Positions 1-6,972 of a DNA stretch of 64,000 bases are shown one piece after another. A program made the position numbers and the translations under genes. Numbering within the stretch: position 1 is the first letter of the stretch; the number at the start of each line of letters is the position of its first letter. Under the pieces are notes generated by a model. It was not told where the DNA came from. It saw nothing but the letters and a program-made list of their open reading frames with translations, and did not search any database. Origin of the DNA: Streptomyces sp. Tu 3180 (lineage in GTDB: Bacteria; Actinomycetota; Actinomycetes; Streptomycetales; Streptomycetaceae); the NCBI RefSeq assembly GCF_009852415.1, contig NZ_WOXS01000002.1, positions 7,294,001 to 7,358,000 of the forward strand. The letters run 5' to 3'.

Positions 1-990
1 GGCGTTCGCGGCGCCCGGCTGGAAGGCGCCGAACTCGCCGTGGCCCGGGCCGACGTAGAGGGTGCTCACCGGCTGGTCCTGGTAGGACGTGCCGCGGCTG
101 ACGCCCAGTTCGTTCATGCGGCGGAAGTCCCAGAACACCGCGCCCTTCGTGCCGTGCACCTCGAAGCCGTAGTTGTTCTGCTCGCCGACCGAGACCCGGC
201 AGGCCTCCAGCACCCCGCGCGCGCCGGAGGCGAAGCGCAGCAGGCAGCTCACGTAGTCCTCGTTCTCGACCGGGCCGAGTTCGCCGCCGGTGGCGCGGGA
301 GTGGCCGGCCGTGGCGCCCGCGGGGCGGGCCCGCTCGGGCAGGAAGACCGCCGTGTCGGCGGTCAGCGAGGCGATGTCGCCGAGCAGGAAGCGGGCCAGG
401 TCCACGCCGTGCGAGGCCAGGTCGCCGAGCACCCCGCTGCCGCCGCGCTCCCGCTCGTACCGCCAGGTCAGGGCACCCTCGGGATGGGCGGCGTAGTCGC
501 TGAACAACCGGATGCGCACATGCGTGACCGCGCCGATGCCGCCGGAGGCGATCAGGTCCCGGGCCGCCTCGACGGCGGGCGCGTTGCGGTAGTTGAAGCC
601 GACCGCGCCCTGGACGCCGGCCCCGGCGACCGCGTCCGCGACCGCGCGGGCGTCCTCGTGGTCCAGGCCGACCGGCTTCTCGATCCAGATGTGCTTGCCC
701 GCCTCGGCCATCGCGACGCCGATCTCGCGGTGCAGGAAGTTCGGGGCGGTGATGCTGACGGCCTTCACCCTCGGGTCGGCGGCCACCTCGCGCCAGTCAC
801 GGGTCGCCGAGGCGAACCCGAACTGCCGGGCGGCCTCCTCGGCCCGCCCCGGCACCGCCTCGGCGACCGCGACCAGCTCCGGACGCAGGGCGAGCTGCGG
901 ATAGTGGTGCGTCACGCGCGCGTACGCCTGGGTGTGCACCCGGCCCATCCAGCCGAATCCGACGACGGCGACACCGAGCGTATCCACCAT
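1..990 (-). CDS. Gfo/Idh/MocA family oxidoreductase (3' end off the window)
   Basis: NAD(P)-dependent dehydrogenase of the sugar/inositol oxidoreductase type. The reverse strand from the ATG at 990 begins MVDTLGVAVVGFGWMGRVHT, a Rossmann N-terminus with the GFGWMG dinucleotide motif. It is followed by an EKPVGL motif (about residue 105), typical of the family and carrying the catalytic lysine, then the alpha/beta substrate domain. About 330 residues are inside the window and the C-terminus is cut by the left edge. It is divergent from the LacI regulator at 1102, with inverted repeats between them, so it is probably the first gene of a LacI-controlled sugar-derivative operon. The substrate cannot be read from the sequence. 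Confidence 0.9.
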   Translation of the reverse strand, partial: MVDTLGVAVVGFGWMGRVHTQAYARVTHHYPQLALRPELVAVAEAVPGRAEEAARQFGFASATRDWREVAADPRVKAVSITAPNFLHREIGVAMAEAGKHIWIEKPVGLDHEDARAVADAVAGAGVQGAVGFNYRNAPAVEAARDLIASGGIGAVTHVRIRLFSDYAAHPEGALTWRYERERGGSGVLGDLASHGVDLARFLLGDIASLTADTAVFLPERARPAGATAGHSRATGGELGPVENEDYVSCLLRFASGARGVLEACRVSVGEQNNYGFEVHGTKGAVFWDFRRMNELGVSRGTSYQDQPVSTLYVGPGHGEFGAFQPGAANA

Positions 991-1003
991 GAGAGCCCCT
1001 CTT

Positions 1004-1015
1004 TGGACCGCTCCA
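1004..1015. promoter_or_regulatory. Candidate LacI-family operator 1
   Basis: TGGACCGCTCCA lies just upstream of the oxidoreductase start. It fits TGGA-N-CG-N-TCCA, an imperfect palindrome with the central CG usual for LacI-family operators. The reverse complement differs by one base from the second site at 1086-1097. Confidence 0.45.
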
Positions 1016-1054
1016 GAACCTGTCCACGTCACCCTGAGCGCCCACGAGCGGCGG

Positions 1055-1070
1055 TGTCAAGGCTTTGACA
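1055..1070. promoter_or_regulatory. Inverted repeat with back-to-back -35-like hexamers
   Basis: TGTCAA-ggct-TTGACA is a perfect 6-bp inverted repeat with a 4-base spacer in the divergent gap. Each arm reads as a TTGACA -35 element, one for the LacI gene (plus) and one for the oxidoreductase (minus). No convincing -10 hexamer is visible at 17 bases on either side. Confidence 0.35.
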
Positions 1071-1085
1071 GGCGGGCGGGCGGCG

Positions 1086-1097
1086 TGGAACGGTCCA
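1086..1097. promoter_or_regulatory. Candidate LacI-family operator 2
   Basis: TGGAACGGTCCA, again TGGA-N-CG-N-TCCA, ends four bases before the LacI-type gene start and would overlap its promoter. With the copy at 1004 it brackets the divergent promoters, which suits autorepression and control of the oxidoreductase. Confidence 0.45.
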
Positions 1098-1101
1098 TCC
1101 C

Positions 1102-2118
1102 ATGAGACCGCCGACGATCCGCGACGTGGCCGAACGGGCCGGCGTGTCCAAGTCGCTGGTCTCGCTGGTGCTGCGCGGCTCGGAGCAGGTGCGCCCGGAG
1201 AAGCGGGAGGCCGTGCTGCGGGCCGCGCGCGACCTCGGCTACCGGCCCAACGCCGCCGCCCGCAGCCTGAGCGAGAAACGCACCCGCACCGTCGGGGTCC
1301 TCCTCAACGACCTGCGCAACCCCTGGTTCGTCGACCTGCTCGACGGCCTGAACTCCCTGCTGCACGCGGGCGGTCTGCGCATGCTGCTCGCCGACGCCCG
1401 CCTCAACCGCCGCACCGGCCAGGACCCGGCCGACCCCTTCCTCGAACTCGGGGTCGACGGCCTGGTCGTGGTCGGCACGCTGCCCGACCCGGCGGCGCTC
1501 GAAGCGGTCGCCGCGCGGATGCCGGTGGTGCTGGCGGGCGCCCGGGAACCGGTGCCGCCCGGTGTGGACGTGGTCGCGGGCGACGACGAGCGCGGCGCCC
1601 GGCTGGTCACCGAGCACCTCGTCGGGCTCGGCCACCGCCGCATCGCGCACATCGCCGGGTACGGCGCCGTGGGCGAGCTGCGCCGGCGCAGCTTCGAGGC
1701 GACGATGCGCCGGCACGGCCTGGCGGACCGTGCGGTGGTGGAGGCCGGCGACATGACCGAGGAGGGCGGCTACCGCGCCACCGTCCGGCTGCTGAACCGC
1801 CCCGACCGCCCCACCGCCGTCTTCGCCGTCAACGACATCGCCTGCGTGGGAGTCCTGTCGGCGGCCGGGGAACTGGGGCTGCGGGTCCCGCACGACCTGT
1901 CCGTGGCCGGTTACGACGACACGAGCATCTCCCGGCTGCGCCACCTGTGGCTCACCACCGTCGACAACGCGGGCCACGAGGTCGGCCGCCGGGCCGCCCG
2001 TCTCCTCCTCGACCGGCTCGAGACGCCCGGCGGGGCCGGGGAACTCCACCTCATCGCACCGACGCTGGAGATCCGGGGGACCAGCGGTCCCCTCCGCACG
2101 CCCCGGCCGGGCGGGTGA
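1102..2118 (+). CDS. LacI family transcriptional regulator
   Basis: A 338-residue regulator with the N-terminal LacI helix-turn-helix at about residues 4-24 (TIRDVAERAGVSKSLVSLVL). The hinge and a periplasmic-binding-protein-like sensor domain follow, including FAVNDIACVGVL and the C-terminal DLSVAGYDDTSISRL segment typical of the family. Length is normal. It is divergent from the Gfo/Idh/MocA oxidoreductase, and paired TGGANCGNTCCA sites flank the shared promoter region. It most likely represses that gene and itself in response to a sugar or polyol. The ligand is unknown. There is no sign that it controls the aromatic cluster downstream, which has its own GntR regulator. Confidence 0.93.
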   Translation: MRPPTIRDVAERAGVSKSLVSLVLRGSEQVRPEKREAVLRAARDLGYRPNAAARSLSEKRTRTVGVLLNDLRNPWFVDLLDGLNSLLHAGGLRMLLADARLNRRTGQDPADPFLELGVDGLVVVGTLPDPAALEAVAARMPVVLAGAREPVPPGVDVVAGDDERGARLVTEHLVGLGHRRIAHIAGYGAVGELRRRSFEATMRRHGLADRAVVEAGDMTEEGGYRATVRLLNRPDRPTAVFAVNDIACVGVLSAAGELGLRVPHDLSVAGYDDTSISRLRHLWLTTVDNAGHEVGRRAARLLLDRLETPGGAGELHLIAPTLEIRGTSGPLRTPRPGG

Positions 2119-2508
2119 ACCGGACGCGGAGACCGGCCGCCGCCGGGGCGGGCACCGGGTGACCCCGCCGGCGGCCCGTGCGGCTTCGGCGGCGCCGCGG
2201 CCCCGCTGATCGTGACGGCGCCCGCCGGGGACGACGGCGCCACGGCGGGCGGCTGGTCCATGAGCGGCACGGCGCCGTTCCCCCTCCTCCGCGTCCTGGC
2301 CCCGGCCGGGGCCGACCGGCGCGACCCCGACGCCGTCCGGCCGTCCCGGCCGTCCCGGTACGGCCGGGGCCCGCCCCTCACCGTCCCCGGCGCCGGGCGG
2401 GCCCCGGCCGCCGGATCCCCTGTTGCCCACGAAGAAGCGAACGAAATTGTTGACAATTTTGTTTCGCTGGATTTACGTTCGACAGGCACTCACTCAGGGA
2501 GAGCAACG
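2119..2508. other. Intergenic region with the GntR promoter
   Basis: Very G+C-rich spacer of 390 bases. Reading frames here look like composition shadows with no recognisable protein. The only clear signals are the AT-rich palindrome and promoter at its right end (2444-2478). Confidence 0.5.
2444..2459. promoter_or_regulatory. GntR-type operator overlapping a -35 box
   Basis: AAATTGT-TG-ACAATTT is a perfect 7-bp palindrome with a 2-base centre, of the kind bound by FadR/VanR-subgroup GntR proteins. It contains TTGACA (2450-2455), and 17 bases later TTACGT (2473-2478) could serve as a weak -10. A repressor here would block the promoter of the GntR gene and probably the galBCD operon behind it. 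A near copy lies at 6802. Confidence 0.6.
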
Positions 2509-3159
2509 ATGCCGAACCAAGCCCGTCCGAGCACCGGGGAGCAGGCCAAGCAGCACGCGCTCGCGCGGCTGCGGCAGGCGATCCTGCACGGCGAGATGGC
2601 ACCGGCCCAGCGGCTGGTGGAGAACGAGCTCGCCGAGCAGTTCGGTGTGACCCGGGCCAGTATCCGGGCGGCACTGATCGAGCTGGAGGCGCAGGGACTG
2701 GTCGAGCGGATCCGCAACCGTGGTTCACGGGTGCGGGTGGTGACCGTGGAGGAAGCGGTCGCCATCACCGAGTGCCGGATGGTGCTGGAAGGACTCTGCG
2801 CGGCGAAGACGGCCGCGGCGGCGACCGACGGGCAACTGGATGAACTGGCCGGACTGGGCTCGGCGATGACCAAGGCCGTGGCCGGCGGTGAACCGCTCAC
2901 CTACTCGGAACTCAACCACGAACTGCACGCCCGCATCCGGGAGTTCTCCGGACAGCGGACGGCCGTGGAGCTGCTGGAGCGGCTCAACGCCCAACTGGTG
3001 CGTCACCGCTTCCAGCTGGCGCTGAGACCGGGGCGGTCGCAGCAGTCCCTGAACGAGCATCTGGCCATGATCGAGGCGATCAGGGCCAGGGACCCGCAGG
3101 CGGCCGAGGAGGCCGTCCGCGCCCACCTCGCCAGCGTGATCGAGGCGCTGCGCGGCTGA
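2509..3159 (+). CDS. GntR family (FCD domain) regulator of the aromatic cluster
   Basis: A 216-residue regulator. The winged helix-turn-helix occupies about residues 10-75 (ARLRQAILHGEMAPAQRLVE, then QFGVTRASIRAALIELEAQG) and is followed by an all-helical FCD effector domain. The ATG at 2509 is chosen because the operator and promoter sit immediately upstream; the frame stays open further 5' but without plausible protein. A palindrome directly upstream suggests autoregulation, and the similar site before the permease gene suggests one regulon covering 2509-8301. The expected inducer is an aromatic acid or ring-cleavage product (inference). Confidence 0.9.
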   Translation: MPNQARPSTGEQAKQHALARLRQAILHGEMAPAQRLVENELAEQFGVTRASIRAALIELEAQGLVERIRNRGSRVRVVTVEEAVAITECRMVLEGLCAAKTAAAATDGQLDELAGLGSAMTKAVAGGEPLTYSELNHELHARIREFSGQRTAVELLERLNAQLVRHRFQLALRPGRSQQSLNEHLAMIEAIRARDPQAAEEAVRAHLASVIEALRG

Positions 3160-3216
3160 CGCGGCCCACCGGCACGCGCGGGGCGGGCGCCCACCTGTCC
3201 TCAAGGAGATCCGAGC

Positions 3217-3969
3217 ATGACCCACGGCAACGCGCCCGCCGCTTCCCCACGATCGACCCTGGTGGTCACCGCGCACGCGGGGGACTTCGTGTGGCGGGCG
3301 GGCGGCGCCATCGCCCTGGCCGCCTCGCGCGGCGAGAAGGTCACCATCGCCTGCCTGACCTTCGGCGAGCGCGGCGAGTCCGCCAAGGCCTGGCGCGAGG
3401 GGAAGAAGCTGGAGGAGATCAAGGCCCTCCGCAGGGAGGAGGCGGAGAGGGCCGCCGCCGTGCTCGGCGCCGAGGTCCGCTTCTTCGACGCCGGCGACTA
3501 CCCGCTGCTCCCCACGCCCGAGCTCACCGACCGGCTGGTCGCCGTCTACCGGGAGGTCCAGCCGGACGTCGTCCTCACCCACCCCGTCGAGGACCCCTAC
3601 AACGGCGACCACCCGGCGGCCAACCGGATGGCCCTGGAGGCGCGCGTGCTCGCCCAGGCCATCGGCTACCCGGGCCCCGGCGAGATCATCGGCGCCCTGC
3701 CGGTCTTCTACTTCGAGCCGCACCAGCCCGAGATGAGCGGCTTCCGGCCCGAGGTCCTGCTCGACATCACCGAGGTGTGGGAGACCAAGCGCAAGGCGAT
3801 GGAGTGCCTCGCCGCCCAGCAGCACCTGTGGGACTACTACACCGACCTCGCCGTACGCCGCGGGGTCCAGCTCAAGCGCAACGCCGGCCCGAACCTGGGC
3901 CTCGCGCACCGGACCGTGGCCGAGGCGTACATGCGCCCCTACCCGCAGATCGCGAAGGAGCTGGCATGA
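3217..3969 (+). CDS. galB: 4-oxalomesaconate hydratase-like protein (PIG-L/LmbE family, GalB type)
   Basis: A 250-residue PIG-L-family metalloprotein. The N-terminus VVTAHAGDFVWRAGGAIALA and the internal HPVEDPYNGDHPAANRMALE carry His and Asp residues at the metal-site positions of GalB, which hydrates 4-oxalomesaconate to 4-carboxy-4-hydroxy-2-oxoadipate in gallate and protocatechuate-4,5 catabolism. The late segment (EPHQPE, then QQHLWDYYTDLAVRRGVQ) also resembles GalB rather than sugar or mycothiol deacetylases. Its stop overlaps the next start (ATGA at 3966). Neighbours are galC- and galD-like genes and a ring-cleavage dioxygenase, which makes the assignment much stronger than the fold alone. 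Confidence 0.82.
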   Translation: MTHGNAPAASPRSTLVVTAHAGDFVWRAGGAIALAASRGEKVTIACLTFGERGESAKAWREGKKLEEIKALRREEAERAAAVLGAEVRFFDAGDYPLLPTPELTDRLVAVYREVQPDVVLTHPVEDPYNGDHPAANRMALEARVLAQAIGYPGPGEIIGALPVFYFEPHQPEMSGFRPEVLLDITEVWETKRKAMECLAAQQHLWDYYTDLAVRRGVQLKRNAGPNLGLAHRTVAEAYMRPYPQIAKELA

Positions 3970-4676
3970 GCGGCGTCATCGTCACCGGCCCGCCGAAGGC
4001 GGACCCGAAGGACGTCGACGCGCTGGCCGCCTTCGGGGTGGCCACCGTGAGCGAGGCCATGGGACGGACGGGCCTGCTGGGCCCGGGGATCCGCCCGGCG
4101 CAGCAGGGCGTCCGGGTCGCCGGCACCGCCGTCACCGTGCTCAGCTGGCCCGGCGACAACCTCATGATCCACGCGGCCGTCGAGCAGTGCGGCGAGGGCG
4201 ACATCCTGGTCGTCACCACCACCTCGCCGTCCACCGACGGCATGTTCGGCGAGCTGTTCGCCACCGCGCTCCGGCAGCGCGGGGTGCGCGGACTGGTCAT
4301 CAACGCCGGCGTCCGCGACACCCGGGAACTGCGCGAGATGGGCTTCCCGGTCTGGTCGCGGGCCGTCTCCGCGCAGGGCACGGTGAAGGCCACCGGCGGG
4401 TCGGTCAACGTCCCGGTCGCCGTCGACGGGCAGGTGATCCGCCCCGGTGACGTGGTGCTCGCCGACGACGACGGGGTCGTGGTCGTGCCGCGCGAGCACG
4501 CCCGTGCCACCGCCGAGGCGTCCGAGGCCCGCGAGGCCAAGGAGGCCACGTCCCGCGCCGCCTTCCTCGAGGGCGAACTCGGCCTGGACCGCTACGGGTT
4601 GCGCGGCACGCTCGAGCGGCTCGGAGTCGTGTACAGGAGTTACGAGGAGTACACCGGCGAGGGGGCGGGATCGTGA
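3966..4676 (+). CDS. galC: 4-carboxy-4-hydroxy-2-oxoadipate aldolase-like (RraA fold, GalC/LigK type)
   Basis: A 236-residue RraA-fold protein. The family active-site segment is visible as GELFATALRQRGVRGLVI followed by NAGVRDTREL, with the Arg-Asp pair of class II HMG/CHA aldolases. The adjacent DVVLADDDGVVVVPREHA stretch is also typical. The expected reaction splits 4-carboxy-4-hydroxy-2-oxoadipate to pyruvate and oxaloacetate using a divalent metal. The start overlaps the galB stop (ATGA) and the end overlaps the galD start (GTGA at 4673), so translation is coupled. RraA-fold proteins are hard to assign alone, and the operon is the main argument. Confidence 0.82.
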   Translation: MSGVIVTGPPKADPKDVDALAAFGVATVSEAMGRTGLLGPGIRPAQQGVRVAGTAVTVLSWPGDNLMIHAAVEQCGEGDILVVTTTSPSTDGMFGELFATALRQRGVRGLVINAGVRDTRELREMGFPVWSRAVSAQGTVKATGGSVNVPVAVDGQVIRPGDVVLADDDGVVVVPREHARATAEASEAREAKEATSRAAFLEGELGLDRYGLRGTLERLGVVYRSYEEYTGEGAGS

Positions 4677-5785
4677 CCGGCGTGCCCGAGGGGGTGCCCT
4701 GCCTGCTGATGCGGGGCGGCACCTCCAAGGGTGCCTACTTCCTCGCCGGTGACCTGCCCGCCGAACCGGCCCCGCGCGACGCGCTGCTGCTGCGCGTCAT
4801 GGGCAGCCCCGACGCACGCCGGATCGACGGTCTGGGCGGCGCGCACCCCCTCACCAGCAAGGTCGCCGTGGTCTCCCCGTCGGCCGACCCGGACGCCGAC
4901 GTCGACCACCTCTTCCTCCAGGTCTCGGTCGACAGGCCCGAGGTGGGGGACCGCCAGAACTGCGGCAACATCCTGGCCGGCGTCGGCCCGTTCGCCGTCG
5001 AGCGCGGGCTGGTGGCGGCGGGGGAGGAGAGGACCTCCGTCCGCATCCGCATGGTCAACAGCGGTGACCGTGCGACGGCGACCTTCCCGACCCCGGGCGG
5101 GCGCGTGGACTACACGGGGGACACCGAGATCTCGGGCGTGCCGGGGACGGCGGCGCCCGTGACCGTCGAGTTCCCGCCGGGCGCCCGCCCGCTGCTGCCC
5201 ACCGGCAACGTCCGGGACGAGATCGACGGCGTGCAGGTGACCTGCGTCGACAACGGCATGCCGACCGTCCTCGTCGCGGCCGCCTCCCTCGGGGTGACCG
5301 GCCACGAGTCGCCGGCCGACCTGGAGGCCGACGCCGAACTGGCCGAACGGCTCCGCGCGATCCGCCTGCGGGCGGGCCGGCTGATGGGTCTCGGCGACGT
5401 CTCGGACGCCACCGTGCCCAGGCTCACCCTGCTCGCCGCGCCCCGGGCCGGCGGGGCGGTCGCCACGCGCACCTTCATCCCGGTGCGGTGTCACACCTCG
5501 ATCGGCGTGCTGGGCGCGGCCAGTGTGGCCGCGGGCCTGCGCGTCGAGGGCGGTGTGGGCGCGGACCTCGCACGGCTCACGCCCGGGAGCGACCGGGTCC
5601 GCATGGAACACCCCACCGGATTCCTGGACATCGAGAGCAGCCTCGGCACCACCCCCGACGGGCTGCCCGCGGCCCGCCGCACCGCCGTGGTCCGCACGGC
5701 CCGCAAGATCTTCGACGGCACCGTGTCCCCCCGGTCCGCCGAGACGGCACCGATCCCCTCGCACCCCCTTGGAGGTCCACGATGA
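4673..5785 (+). CDS. galD: 4-oxalomesaconate tautomerase-like protein (PrpF family, GalD type)
   Basis: A 370-residue PrpF-fold isomerase starting at a GTG that overlaps the galC stop. The signature LLMRGGTSKGAYF is at residues 11-23, and QNCGNILAGVGPFAVERGL is near residue 100. Both are conserved in PrpF and GalD, where they hold the catalytic Lys/Cys region. GalD interconverts keto and enol forms of 4-oxalomesaconate before hydration by GalB. PrpF itself isomerises aconitate in 2-methylcitrate metabolism, but no prp genes are present here while GalB- and GalC-like genes are, so the GalD role is preferred. Confidence 0.82.
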   Translation: MTGVPEGVPCLLMRGGTSKGAYFLAGDLPAEPAPRDALLLRVMGSPDARRIDGLGGAHPLTSKVAVVSPSADPDADVDHLFLQVSVDRPEVGDRQNCGNILAGVGPFAVERGLVAAGEERTSVRIRMVNSGDRATATFPTPGGRVDYTGDTEISGVPGTAAPVTVEFPPGARPLLPTGNVRDEIDGVQVTCVDNGMPTVLVAAASLGVTGHESPADLEADAELAERLRAIRLRAGRLMGLGDVSDATVPRLTLLAAPRAGGAVATRTFIPVRCHTSIGVLGAASVAAGLRVEGGVGADLARLTPGSDRVRMEHPTGFLDIESSLGTTPDGLPAARRTAVVRTARKIFDGTVSPRSAETAPIPSHPLGGPR

Positions 5786-6732
5786 CTCCGCCGCTCGGCG
5801 ACATCGCCCACATAGGCCACGCCCAGCTCTTCACCCCGGACCTGGACGCCAGCGTCGCCTTCTTCACCGACTACATGGGACTCACCGTCAACGGCCACGA
5901 CGGGGACACGGTCTACCTGCGGACCTACGACGACTACGAGCACCACAGCCTGGTGCTCACCGCCCGCGAGCAGCCCGGCCTCGGCCGGCTCGCCCTGCGC
6001 ACCTCCAGCGAGGAGGCGCTCCGGCGCCGGGTCGAGGCGGTCGAGGAGGCGGGCGGCACCGGCCGCTGGGCCGAGGACGAACCCGGCCTCGGCAAGCTCT
6101 ACGTCACCACCGATCCGGACGGCCACGAGCACGCCCTCTACTGGGAGAGCGAGCACTACCGGGCCCCCGACGAGCTGGGACCGGCGCTGAAGAACCAGCC
6201 GCAGGCCAAGCCCAACCGGGGGGTGGGGGTGCGGCGCCTGGACCACGTCAACTTCCTCGCCGCCGACGTCCTCGCCAACGCCGAGTTCCAGCAGGACGTG
6301 CTCGGCGCCCGGCCCACGGAGCAGATCCGGCTCGACAGCGGGAAGGTCGCCGCCCGCTGGCTGACGTACACCGACAAGTCCTACGACGTCGTCTACACCT
6401 CGGACTGGACCGGCTCGGCCGGGCGGCTGCACCACATCGCCTTCGCCACCGACACCCGCGAGGACATCCTGCGCGCCGCCGACCTCGCCATCGACACCGG
6501 TGTGTTCATCGAGACGGGCCCGCACAAGCACGCCATCCAGCAGACGTTCTTCCTGTACGTCTACGAGCCGGGCGGCAACCGCGTCGAGCTGTGCAACCCG
6601 CTCACGCGGCTCGTGCTGGCGCCCGACTGGCCGCTGATCACCTGGACCGAGGAGGAACGGAAGAAGGGCCAGGCCTGGGGCCTGAAGACCATCGAGTCGT
6701 TCCACACGCACGGTACGCCGCCGGTCGCCTAG
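5782..6732 (+). CDS. Type I extradiol ring-cleavage dioxygenase (VOC fold, catechol 2,3-dioxygenase-like)
   Basis: A 316-residue two-domain vicinal-oxygen-chelate protein. The C-terminal domain carries the 2-His-1-carboxylate Fe(II) site: His155 in RRLDHVNFL, His217 or 218 in GRLHHIAFA, and Glu269 in GNRVELCN. This spacing is close to catechol 2,3-dioxygenase (153/214/265). An ATGA overlap with galD and a GGAGG site at 5771 make it the last gene of the galBCD transcript. The context implies a ring cleavage giving 4-oxalomesaconate, so gallate is the simplest substrate. Known gallate dioxygenases (GalA/DesB) belong to the unrelated LigB family, so this would be a non-homologous replacement. 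Substrate assignment is inference. Confidence 0.88.
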   Translation: MTPPLGDIAHIGHAQLFTPDLDASVAFFTDYMGLTVNGHDGDTVYLRTYDDYEHHSLVLTAREQPGLGRLALRTSSEEALRRRVEAVEEAGGTGRWAEDEPGLGKLYVTTDPDGHEHALYWESEHYRAPDELGPALKNQPQAKPNRGVGVRRLDHVNFLAADVLANAEFQQDVLGARPTEQIRLDSGKVAARWLTYTDKSYDVVYTSDWTGSAGRLHHIAFATDTREDILRAADLAIDTGVFIETGPHKHAIQQTFFLYVYEPGGNRVELCNPLTRLVLAPDWPLITWTEEERKKGQAWGLKTIESFHTHGTPPVA

Positions 6733-6801
6733 ACCGACGGAACGGGGGGTGGACGCGCGCACGGGGGCGCGTCCCCCCTTTCGTTCCCGTATCGCCGATG
6801 A

Positions 6802-6814
6802 GATTGTTGACAAA
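6802..6814. promoter_or_regulatory. Second GntR-type operator, before the permease gene
   Basis: gATTGTTGACAAA matches 11 of the 12 core bases of the palindrome at 2446-2457 and again contains TTGACA (6807-6812). It sits in the 240-base gap between the dioxygenase and permease genes. This indicates a separate promoter for the permease under the same GntR regulator. No clear -10 hexamer is visible at the usual spacing. Confidence 0.5.
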
Positions 6815-6972
6815 AGCGTTGATACTTTTCGGGCGGATCCTTGGCGTCCAGCGCACACCGGGTCAGCCGCACGAGCCGCGTCGACCCGCCCCCGCTCCCG
6901 GCTCCGCCCGAGTCGGGGCCCCTCACCCGGATCCCCTCCAGGGAACGCCTCCTGGACGAGAGGAAAACAACG

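Noticed and set aside
1057..2430. Long minus-strand open frame opposite the LacI gene
   Set aside because: Shadow of the plus-strand gene in high-G+C DNA: no domain, Arg/Gly/Ala-rich composition, while the opposite strand encodes a complete regulator.
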